Source: JBDTNL01 sp039933785
Lineage (GTDB): Bacteria; Acidobacteriota; Thermoanaerobaculia; Multivoradales; JAGPDF01
DNA length: 31,971 bases
Direction of reading: 5' to 3'
Assembly: GCA_039933785.1 (NCBI GenBank)
Contig: JBDTNL010000043.1
Location: 1 to 31,971, forward strand
Both the position numbers and the translations under genes were made by a program. Shown piece by piece: positions 24,849 through 31,971 of this stretch (positions are counted from its first letter, which is position 1; each line of letters opens with the position of its first letter). Below the pieces are notes generated by a model, which saw only the letters and a program-made list of their open reading frames with translations, had not been told where the DNA came from and made no database searches.

Positions 24849-27238
24849 CGCGCATCGTGACTCCGACATCCTCTCCTTCTCCCTGGGTCCTGCGAGGGCT
24901 CCTTCTCTTGGCGCTGGCTCTCTTCGGCTGCGGTCTCTGGTGGGGTCTGCCGGGACCGTGGGGCTGGGCCGGCGACGAGCTTCACCCGTCCTCATGGCGG
25001 CAAGCGATCGCTACCGACCCTCCGGTTGATTCGCGCGCTTGGCACTTGCGCTATCCGCCGCTCCACTTCGCGGTTCTCGAGGGTGTCTCGTGGCCGCTGC
25101 GCGCGCTGATCGATCACGGCGCCTGGAATTTCAGCCAAGAGCAACGGGACTCGTCGCTCATCGTTCTGGGCCGCTTCGTCAGCCTGGCGATGGCATTGGG
25201 CATCGTCTGGCTGGTCTACCTCGTGGGGTGCGAGATCTACGATCGCCGCTCGGCCCAGTTCGCAGCGCTGATTGCGGTCTCGATCGCGCCGCTGGTCTAC
25301 TACGCGAAGATGGGGAACCTCGACGCGCCATACGTGTTCTGGTTCGTCCTTTCGCTCCTCTTCTACGTCCGCATCCTGAAGCAGCACCAGCTACGCGACT
25401 ACGTCCTGTTCGCCGCCGCCGCGGCCGCCGCGGTGTGCACCAAGGATCAGGCCTACGGGCTGTATACCTTGGCGCCGATACCGATCCTCGCGTCGCTCTA
25501 CCGCCGCGAGCATCGCGACTCGGGAGTGGTGCGCGGCATCGCACGCTCTCTCGTCGACCGGCGCGTGCTGTTCGCCGCTCTCACCGCGGCGGCGGGCTTC
25601 ACGGTACTTCAAGAGCTGGTGCTGAACCCGGAACGCTTCCGACTGCACGTCCAGCTGCTGCTCGGGCCCATGAGCAAGGACTACGAAGACTACTCCGACA
25701 CACCGGTCGGTCATCTCGGACTCCTGGCTCTTTTTCTGAAGCAGACGGTGTTCGTTCTCGATCCATTGCTGGCCGTGATCTGTGCCCTCGGCATAGGACT
25801 GACCGGCTGGCGCCTCATCAAGCGCAGCGCCGGTGAACCGGAAGTCCTGCTGGGATGTCTCTTCGCGCTCTTGGTGTCTTACTACGTGACGTTCCTCAAC
25901 TTGATCCTGTTCAGCTACGACCGGTATCTGCTGCCGGTGGCGGTCCTCCTCGCGTTTTTTGGCGGCCGTGCGCTAGGCGTCTTTACGCGCGAGGGTTCAC
26001 GATGGCCGCGCTGGCGCCAGGCCGCAGTAGCCACCGGCTTCACCTACGCCATCCTCTACGCGGCGTCGGTCGATGCCCGCCTCCTCGCCGACTCGCGTTA
26101 CTACGTGGAGGACTGGGTGAAGGCTCATGCTCCCAAGCCGATCTCGGCGGCGGCCGTGGGAAGGAAGAAGCACATCCCGCGATTCGAGTGGATTCCATGG
26201 GAGAAGGTGAAACGTACCCACGGTGGCATCATCGGGCGCCGGGGCCGACCGCAGTTCCTCGCGGTCAACGTGACCGATCTGCGCAGCGAGCACGAGGTCG
26301 ACTTCTACCACCGTCTAGGCACCGGCGAGCTCGGCTATCGCTTGGTGCTGCTCCATCGGGGGCATCCGCTTTTCGACCTCATCACGACCGATGAGAGTGG
26401 GAGCAGTCAGCGTTTCATCAACCCAGAGATGGCGCTCTTTGAGCGAGTGGACGGGCCCTCGCAGCCTGCATCGGCGGCCTCCGAGCCGCTCGCAGTCCTT
26501 ACCGGTGAACCAGCCATCCCCGCACGCCAAGGCGCGTGGTTTTGTAGTGATTTCGAGACCGGTGACCTACGAGGGTGGCGTGGTGACCTGGCACGTCCCG
26601 AATCGGCCGCAGTGGTCACGGAGCCCGTCCGCAAGGGGCGCTACGCTGTACGCATCAATCTCGGGCCCGGCGATCGGGCAGCGAGCAAGGAACGGGCGGA
26701 GCTGAAGCTGGAAGAGAAGGATGTCGAACGCGTCCACGGCCGCCAGGGTAGCGAGATGTGGTACGGCTGGAGCCTCCTCGTTCCGGCCGACTACTCTGAT
26801 CCGCCCCGAGGCCAATTCCAGATCCTGGCGCAGTGGCACCAACAGCTCTCCGATATCGCGGGACCGTTCAAGGCGGGCGCGCCGCCAGTGGCGCTTCACC
26901 TCGTGAACGATGAAAGGGGCGGGCACAAGCTGATCCTGGCCGGTCGCTCCGTTCCCTACGGCGATCCTCGAACCCTGGGACCGGAGCCGATTCGCCTGGG
27001 ATCTTGGGTAGACCTGGTAGTCCACATCCGGTGGTCCACCGGCAACGATGGGCTTGTCGAAGCCTGGCTCGATGGCCGCCCGTTTGGGGTCGGAAAGATG
27101 ACCGGCGCGACGCTTTACACTCCGGTCTCAAACTATCTGCGGCTAGGTCTCTACCGAAGCAAGGGTGTCCTCAGCACAAACCACATCTTCCTCGACGAAG
27201 TACGCGTAGGCGACTCCTACGCTGCCGTCGCGCCCTAG
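24845..27238 (+). CDS. GT39-like membrane glycosyltransferase fused to a polysaccharide-lyase-like domain
   Basis: A 797-residue two-part protein. Residues ~12-425 form a polytopic GT-C membrane domain: first helix, then WAGDELHPSS with the acidic pair Asp44-Glu45, LRYPPLHF, KMGNLDAPYVFW and about ten further helices. A soluble region to ~555 follows. From ~560 to the end is a beta-sandwich matching the Polysacc_lyase pattern (PF14099, heparin-lyase/PL20-like): CSDFETGDLRGW, MWYGWSLLVPADY, QFQILAQWHQQ, GSWVDLVVHIRW, DEVRVGD. Sugar transfer and glycan binding or cleavage would thus act on the same face of the membrane. The frame opens at TTG 24782; GTG 24845, overlapping the upstream stop, is chosen because it leaves a short N-tail before the first helix. 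Catalytic status of the lyase part is unknown. Confidence 0.82.
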   Translation: MTRIVTPTSSPSPWVLRGLLLLALALFGCGLWWGLPGPWGWAGDELHPSSWRQAIATDPPVDSRAWHLRYPPLHFAVLEGVSWPLRALIDHGAWNFSQEQRDSSLIVLGRFVSLAMALGIVWLVYLVGCEIYDRRSAQFAALIAVSIAPLVYYAKMGNLDAPYVFWFVLSLLFYVRILKQHQLRDYVLFAAAAAAAVCTKDQAYGLYTLAPIPILASLYRREHRDSGVVRGIARSLVDRRVLFAALTAAAGFTVLQELVLNPERFRLHVQLLLGPMSKDYEDYSDTPVGHLGLLALFLKQTVFVLDPLLAVICALGIGLTGWRLIKRSAGEPEVLLGCLFALLVSYYVTFLNLILFSYDRYLLPVAVLLAFFGGRALGVFTREGSRWPRWRQAAVATGFTYAILYAASVDARLLADSRYYVEDWVKAHAPKPISAAAVGRKKHIPRFEWIPWEKVKRTHGGIIGRRGRPQFLAVNVTDLRSEHEVDFYHRLGTGELGYRLVLLHRGHPLFDLITTDESGSSQRFINPEMALFERVDGPSQPASAASEPLAVLTGEPAIPARQGAWFCSDFETGDLRGWRGDLARPESAAVVTEPVRKGRYAVRINLGPGDRAASKERAELKLEEKDVERVHGRQGSEMWYGWSLLVPADYSDPPRGQFQILAQWHQQLSDIAGPFKAGAPPVALHLVNDERGGHKLILAGRSVPYGDPRTLGPEPIRLGSWVDLVVHIRWSTGNDGLVEAWLDGRPFGVGKMTGATLYTPVSNYLRLGLYRSKGVLSTNHIFLDEVRVGDSYAAVAP

Positions 27239-27426
27239 CCGGTCGCAAACAGCTATGGGTGTAGGGAGCGGGATGGTGCAGCCAGGAGGAGTCGACCCCG
27301 CCGGTGTCGTGTCCGTAGCGTGGCTGAGGACGAGCGCAAGACTCCGCGTCGAGGTCTTGCCTCCGGTGGGCCGCGCGACGGCCGTCAAACTGTCCACGGA
27401 ATCGTGGGGAAGCCCAGGTAAGCCTG

Positions 27427-28293
27427 TCAACGAAGAGCCGGCAAAGATTTCATCTGACGGAGTATCGCCGAGGGGGGAATACCGAGAATCCTACGAAAGC
27501 AAGTTGTGAAACTTGAATTTGTCGCGAAGCCTACAGCCTCAGCAACCGCGGCCAGGTCCCCAGGCCGCTCGAACACAAGGTCGATGCTTTTGAAGACCTT
27601 GATCGCCGCACACCACCGAGGAAGCGACGCACCCGAAAATCTACGAAAAGCTCGGCTCAGCTGATATGGGGACAGCGCGACCTCGGCGGCCAACGAACTG
27701 AGCGACCACTGCTGCTGTGGACCTGCCGCAACGAGCCGGGCACAAGTCTCTTCAACCGCCGCAGACAGATCGATCCGATCCATTGAACTCAGTCGCTCCA
27801 AGCGCGGCCTTGCGGCTAGTCCGACCACCTGCTCAAGGATGTCGAGGCACGCCTGCTCTACGCGAAGCACGTCCACCTCCGGCTCCTCCAACGCCTGCCG
27901 CACAATCGCTCTCTGCAGGATGCTGCTTCGACCATCCATGGGAGCGTGCGTCCGGCGAAACGGCGTCGGACGAATGCGTGTCAAGCCCATCATCGAGTGC
28001 AGGGTTTCGTCATCGACGGCGAGCCAGTCGCAACACTCTCCCGAGGCTTCGATGGCGCGCCTCGAATATGGTTGCCTGCCGTTGTAAAAGCACACTGTCG
28101 CTGGATGGGCCACGTACGCAGCTTCGCGCTCGGGGCAAATCCAAACGCTACTCCTGGGGAAGACAACTACGTGGCACCTGGTGGCATCGACAGCGGCAAA
28201 GCGGGGCGCAGAGACAGGCAAGTCAAACCTTCCCAGCTCCACGGTTGGACTTTGGAACAACGTCTTCGACGCGTCCTGCGGCGTGGTGATCAT
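27427..28293 (-). CDS. AraC-family transcriptional regulator
   Basis: A 288-residue regulator. The N-terminal ~170 residues are a divergent cupin-like sensor (RCHVVVFPRSSVWICPE, ATVCFYNGRQPYSRR). The C-terminal ~100 residues carry two helix-turn-helix units: WSLSSLAAEVALSPYQLSRAF and DLAAVAEAVGFATNSSFTTCF, followed by the usual RRILGIPPSAI. The ligand is unknown and no obvious target operon sits beside it. Base composition is somewhat less GC-rich than the neighbours, which with the empty flank to its right hints at a more recently acquired segment. The ATG at 28293 has no strong ribosome site. Confidence 0.88.
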   Translation of the reverse strand: MITTPQDASKTLFQSPTVELGRFDLPVSAPRFAAVDATRCHVVVFPRSSVWICPEREAAYVAHPATVCFYNGRQPYSRRAIEASGECCDWLAVDDETLHSMMGLTRIRPTPFRRTHAPMDGRSSILQRAIVRQALEEPEVDVLRVEQACLDILEQVVGLAARPRLERLSSMDRIDLSAAVEETCARLVAAGPQQQWSLSSLAAEVALSPYQLSRAFRRFSGASLPRWCAAIKVFKSIDLVFERPGDLAAVAEAVGFATNSSFTTCFRRILGIPPSAILRQMKSLPALR

Positions 28294-29045
28294 GTGGACC
28301 AGTGAACACTAGGTCGCATCCTGGGACGACTTGCAGCGGCTGGTGCGCTGAAAACAACCGCTTGTCACTGAAGCCACGCGAGCAGCTCTTGTCGGCTTCC
28401 ATGGTCATCGTGCTGCGACCGGTTGTCCCTGATCGGCTTCTGTTGGTCCCGATGGCGTCACCTAGCCTCCAGCGGCTATCCGTAACACTCTTAAGGCCTT
28501 CCGACTCCGCGGCGGCTCCGGTGGCCTGCAATTTCGGGCAATTGCTTTAGCCGCCTGTCCGCCATAGTTCAGGTATGACGCGGATGGACTCCTCGCGATC
28601 GTGCGGAAGCTATTGTCGCGCTGGCACGGTCAGCTTCTTGCCTTGAGCGCTCGCGTCGGCGCCTACGAAAGCATAGAGCTAACCCACCGCCGAGACTCCC
28701 GCTCCGTCGAACCTTCCATCTTCTGCGCGACGCTCGCGGCGGTCGTGAGAAGAGACCGGAGTGCATTCAAAACATCGTCAGCAAGTGCGTTGCTGAATGT
28801 GGGTTGCACCAGCATGCACCCACGCACCCTGCGCATATACGTCTACACGAAGTACTTTTGATGTCTGCCTCCGAAAATCTTGACAACAGAATTGGAGACT
28901 TGTCATGGGCTGCCAACACCACTTCCCGAGGATTGTGCGTGACCGGAAGAATGAGAGCCGTTGGCGGCGATCGGAGGTCGCGTCCGCCCTAGCCAGCAGT
29001 CTGCGTCGATCAATCAGCGTTTCGCCACTGCAAGCCTGCAACTCG
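28294..29045 (+). other. About 750-bp stretch without a convincing gene
   Basis: Lower GC than the rest of the window. Short open frames exist on both strands (for example 28601-28861 +) but none has typical codon bias, a ribosome site and recognisable sequence together. Two hairpins lie at 28779-28823. The last 141 bp (from ATG 28905, with GGAG upstream) are open and in frame with the following secreted-protein gene, but have weaker third-position GC. They are treated here as leader. A TTGACA at 28880-28885 is a possible -35 box, without a good -10. This may be the regulatory region of the surface protein or decayed sequence. Confidence 0.5.
28779..28823. repeat. Two consecutive stem-loops
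   Basis: First hairpin: CAGCAA (28779-28784) and TTGCTG (28790-28795) with a 5-base loop. Second: GTGGGTTGCA (28799-28808) and TGCACCCAC (28815-28823), pairing with one bulged T and a 6-base loop. They are three bases apart in otherwise empty sequence, about 220 bp before the surface-protein gene. No T-run follows on either side. Confidence 0.5.
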
Positions 29046-31971
29046 ATGTCCTATCCGATTCCGGTGGTACCGCGCAGCCGAGCAGCCGGCTTGCTGCTCA
29101 GCTTGGCGGTCGTCTTGGTGTTGGGGTCGGATCCGAGCCAGGCGGCAACGGTGATCGTGACCAACGCCAACGACTCGGAGACGCCCGGCGACGGTTGCTC
29201 GCTGAGGGAAGCTCTGTTGGCCGCCAGTGGCGTGTTGGAGCCTGACTGCGGCCCCCTACTGACGCCCGGAGGCCACACCATCAACTTCAACGTCCCCGAC
29301 CCGGGCCCCGCAGCTCTGCCCGGCAGTCCCCATGTGGTGACCATCACGCCGCTCACCCCCTTGCCCAGCCTGTCGGGGCCGGGCGCGGTGATCGACGGCA
29401 CCACACAGCCATCCTACGGCGGGCCGGCCGCGACCTGCCCAGGACCGCAGGCGGCCTTTGGGGCAACCCCTTACGGCCCACTGCTCATCGAGATCGATGG
29501 CAGTAACTACCCGATCGGCGGGGGTGGATTGCACATCGCGTCGCCCAGTGGCGACGGCAACACCATCCGGGGCCTGGTGATGAATCGCTTTGCGGCTACC
29601 CAGGCGGCCGCGATCAAGCTGGACCGGGCCAACGGCAACCACATCGAGTGCAACCTGCTGGGCACCACTGCCGTCGGATCCGCGATCGGCGGCAACCAAT
29701 ACGGGGTCCGCATCTCGGGAGGCTCGGACAACGTCATCGAAGGCAATCTGATCTCGGGAGCCACCGGGGCTTCGCCGTTTCCGGTTCTCGTCGAGAGCTC
29801 GAGCTTGGTTCCCACCGACCGCACCGTCATCCGCAACAACCGAATCGGAACAGATGCAACCGGCACCTTGGGGTTGAGTCCCGGTGGCGGCATCGAGCTC
29901 TTGGACGGCGGCCCCGGCACCGTCGACGACTCGGTGATCGTGGGCAACCTCATCTCCCAGGCAGTCGGCGTTCAGGTTGACGGCCCGAGCCGGACTCGAA
30001 TTCAGGGAAATCGCATCGGTACGAACGCCGCGGGCACTGGAGCGATCGCGGTCGCAAACTCCGTCGGTGTAAGGCTCAACGGCCTCGCTGCAGACACCCT
30101 CATCGGCACCGATGGCGACGGCGTCGGCGACGCTGCCGAGGGCAACCTCATCTCCGGCAATCGCTTCGGAATCCAGGACACCACCGGAGTGGCAGGGACG
30201 GGCGGCCATCACATCGCGGGCAACTTCATCGGCGTCGACGTCACCGGCAACGCGGCGCTGCCCAACACCGAAACCGGGATCTTCATGGTCAACTCGACCA
30301 ACGACGTCATTGGCACCGACGGCGACGGGTCGCCGGGCGACGCGGTCGAGGGCAACGTCATCTCGGGAAATGGTCAAGGGGGCGTCAGCCTGACCTGCGT
30401 CGCCTGCAAGGTGAGCGGCAACTATGTCGGGGTCGGCGCCGACGGTGTCACCGCGGTACCCAACGCCGTTGGCGTTCTCATCATCGCCGGCACGGGCAAC
30501 GTGCTGGGCACCGATGGCGATGGGCTGAGCGACACGCTCGAACGGAACGTAATCTCTGGCAACACGACCGGGGCAGGGATTGGAGTCTCGTTGACGCACG
30601 AGCTCGGCAGCGGTCACCGCGTCGCCGGCAACTACATCGGTCTCGACACCACTGGCACCATCGCCGTTCCCAACAGGGTAGGCGTGCGGCTCCAGGATGG
30701 GGCGCACAACGACGTGGTGGGCACCAACGGCGACGGCACCGGCGACGCCGCCGAGCGCAACGTCATCTCTGGAAACACACAGCAAGGCGTGCTCCTCTTC
30801 AAGAGCAACAGTAAGCAGGTCGAGAACAACCGCATCGCCGGCAACTGGATCGGCTTGAGCGCCACCGGCGGAGCCACTATCGCCAATGGCACCGGCGGGA
30901 TTTCCGTCTCCGGTGCGCGCAACAACATAATCGGCAGCGACAATAGCGATCCCAACGAAGCCAACGTGATCGTCGGCCACACCACGTCTGCGACCTCCTA
31001 CGGCATCGAGCTCACTAACTTTGCGGCGACCGGCAATCGCGTCGAGGGCAACTTCATCGGCACCAACGCCACCGGCAGCGTGGTGTTCCCCAACGCGTTG
31101 GGCGTGCAGATGAGCGATTTCTCGACCACCACCGTGCGCCGAAACCTCATCATTGGCAACACCGTGCGCGGCGTCGACATCAGTGCCGCCCAGTTCCTCA
31201 ACACCCCGGACGGCTCGGTGGATAATTGCATCGTCGGCAACGCCGAGGGCGCTCGCTTGGTCTTCGCCCCACCGATAGTGTTCGAGAACAATTGGTGGGG
31301 AGCCGCGAGCGGCCCCAGCGGCGATGGCGCAGGAAGTGGGGACTCAGCCTTCAACATCGACTTCGATCCCTGGCTGGTCGCCGCGCCGCCGCTGACCGTG
31401 GGTTGCCCGACTGCCCTGGTGCCGTCGATCGGCAAGGCGTTCCTCGACGCGCAAATCCCGAACGGCGGAACCACCTTGCTGACGGTGACGATCAGCAACC
31501 CCTCGAGCGCCGCCAGCGTCACTGCGGTGACGTTCAGCGACACGTTGCCAGGGGGCCTTCAGATCGCCGCGCCGGCGCCCACCGCGAGCGGCTGTGGCGG
31601 CAGCCTCAGCGGCAGCATTGGAGGCACCGTGTTCGGCATCACCGGCGGCACGATCGCGCCGAGCTCGACTTGCATCGTGCAGGTCACGGTGCTCGGCATC
31701 GCCGATGGCCCGCAGACCAACCAGATCACTAACTTCACCTCGAACCCGGCGCCAGCGAGCGCCAGTTCCAACGCCGCCACTGTCGAAGTAACGCCATCTG
31801 CCGACCTCGCCGTGACCAAGACCGACGGGGTGGTGACGGCCACGCCAGGCGGTTCCGTGACCTACACCATCACGGCATCCAACGCCGGCCCGTCGAACAC
31901 CACGGGGACAGTGGCCGACACCTTCCCGGCATCACTCACCTGCAACTGGACCTGCGTCGGCGCCGGTGGCG
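29046..31971 (+). CDS. Secreted CSLREA/beta-helix/DUF11-like surface protein, 3' end outside window
   Basis: At least 975 residues, still open at the window edge. A signal peptide covers residues 1-33 (LLLSLAVVLVLG core, probable cut after SQA). The mature start ATVIVTNANDSE...GCSLREAL is the CSLREA N-terminal domain, Cys at ~51. Residues ~85-755 form a right-handed parallel beta-helix of NxISGN/GNxIGT turns. A few Asp-rich loops of the type TDGDGxGDAxEGN recur in it. After FENNWWG and a Cys-bearing segment come two conserved-repeat (DUF11-like) beta domains (~795-915, and from ~918 ADLAVTKTD...GGSVTYTITASNAGPS), cut by the edge. Probably an extracellular or outer-surface protein for adhesion or glycan binding. 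The start at 29046 fits the signal peptide; an in-frame ATG at 28905 has the better ribosome site. Confidence 0.85.
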   Translation, partial: MSYPIPVVPRSRAAGLLLSLAVVLVLGSDPSQAATVIVTNANDSETPGDGCSLREALLAASGVLEPDCGPLLTPGGHTINFNVPDPGPAALPGSPHVVTITPLTPLPSLSGPGAVIDGTTQPSYGGPAATCPGPQAAFGATPYGPLLIEIDGSNYPIGGGGLHIASPSGDGNTIRGLVMNRFAATQAAAIKLDRANGNHIECNLLGTTAVGSAIGGNQYGVRISGGSDNVIEGNLISGATGASPFPVLVESSSLVPTDRTVIRNNRIGTDATGTLGLSPGGGIELLDGGPGTVDDSVIVGNLISQAVGVQVDGPSRTRIQGNRIGTNAAGTGAIAVANSVGVRLNGLAADTLIGTDGDGVGDAAEGNLISGNRFGIQDTTGVAGTGGHHIAGNFIGVDVTGNAALPNTETGIFMVNSTNDVIGTDGDGSPGDAVEGNVISGNGQGGVSLTCVACKVSGNYVGVGADGVTAVPNAVGVLIIAGTGNVLGTDGDGLSDTLERNVISGNTTGAGIGVSLTHELGSGHRVAGNYIGLDTTGTIAVPNRVGVRLQDGAHNDVVGTNGDGTGDAAERNVISGNTQQGVLLFKSNSKQVENNRIAGNWIGLSATGGATIANGTGGISVSGARNNIIGSDNSDPNEANVIVGHTTSATSYGIELTNFAATGNRVEGNFIGTNATGSVVFPNALGVQMSDFSTTTVRRNLIIGNTVRGVDISAAQFLNTPDGSVDNCIVGNAEGARLVFAPPIVFENNWWGAASGPSGDGAGSGDSAFNIDFDPWLVAAPPLTVGCPTALVPSIGKAFLDAQIPNGGTTLLTVTISNPSSAASVTAVTFSDTLPGGLQIAAPAPTASGCGGSLSGSIGGTVFGITGGTIAPSSTCIVQVTVLGIADGPQTNQITNFTSNPAPASASSNAATVEVTPSADLAVTKTDGVVTATPGGSVTYTITASNAGPSNTTGTVADTFPASLTCNWTCVGAGG
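30105..30970 (+). repeat. Long-period internal repeats of the beta-helix
   Basis: Units beginning with GGCACC (or GGCAGC) start at 30105, 30312, 30507, 30720 and 30933, spaced 207, 195, 213 and 213 bp, all multiples of three. Each encodes an Asp-rich loop such as IGTDGDGVGDAAEGN followed by a VISGN turn. A second motif GNxIGxDxTGxxAxPNxxGV alternates with it. The fifth unit is degenerate (GSDNSDPNEAN). Confidence 0.8.

Noticed and set aside
27255..27509. 84-codon plus-strand frame after the fusion glycosyltransferase
   Set aside because: Overlaps the 3' end of the AraC gene antisense, has no ribosome site, and no family features.
28601..28861. 86-codon plus-strand frame in the low-GC gap
   Set aside because: No ribosome site, atypical codon use and no recognisable sequence; it also overlaps the two hairpins.
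29256..30980. Long minus-strand frame (574 codons) inside the surface-protein gene
   Set aside because: It mirrors the repetitive GC-rich plus-strand gene, which has a signal peptide, CSLREA motif and beta-helix repeats; the antisense product has only low-complexity Asp/Val/Ala repeats.

Overview
The window is GC-rich (by eye about two thirds G+C), gene-dense bacterial chromosome. Most genes lie end to end with short gaps, 3-8 bp overlaps at gene ends, and 4-bp start/stop overlaps. Three features suggest an Acidobacteriota-like organism, perhaps near Thermoanaerobaculia: a PadR regulator beside a duplicated orphan permease (ADOP type), a kinase-domain protein with a TonB-like C-terminus, and a CSLREA/beta-helix/DUF11-like surface protein. 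This placement is inference from gene content. No rRNA, tRNA, CRISPR array, insertion sequence or phage gene was seen.

Layout. 24-2294: UvrD/PcrA helicase. 2291-3749 (-): GT87-type membrane mannosyltransferase broken by one frameshift. 3895-6911 (-): PadR regulator and ADOP permease behind a palindrome-rich promoter region. 7014-7604 (-): GNAT acetyltransferase. 7668-12692 (+): housekeeping run truA, uppS, cdsA, dxr, rseP (tRNA modification, isoprenoid and lipid-carrier synthesis, phospholipid synthesis, envelope-stress proteolysis). 12693-14866 (-): SulP transporter followed by a MarR regulator. 14982-17771 (+): kinase-fold protein whose three catalytic acidic/amide positions are all replaced, with a membrane segment and a TonB-like C-terminus. 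17764-19321 (-): LysM protein, lipoprotein, and an M48-family protein whose catalytic Glu is Gln. 19612-20697: CCA-adding enzyme. 20973-22333: membrane diguanylate cyclase with a translationally overlapping 50-residue membrane peptide. 22380-23009: secreted Cys-containing protein. 23028-27238: two divergent GT39-like membrane glycosyltransferases, the second fused to a polysaccharide-lyase-like domain. 27427-28293 (-): AraC regulator. 28294-29045: about 750 bp with no convincing gene. 29046-end: large secreted beta-helix protein, cut by the window edge.

The most unusual part is 14982-19321, where a predicted pseudokinase receptor runs tail to tail into an envelope cluster ending in a predicted inactive M48 metalloprotease. 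Next is the glycosyltransferase/lyase fusion at 24845-27238. The left half up to rseP is mostly ordinary core genome; the right half is more accessory and surface-oriented. Intergenic stretches at 19322-19611, 20698-20972 and 27239-27426 show nothing I could name, apart from a doubtful small ORF at 20730.
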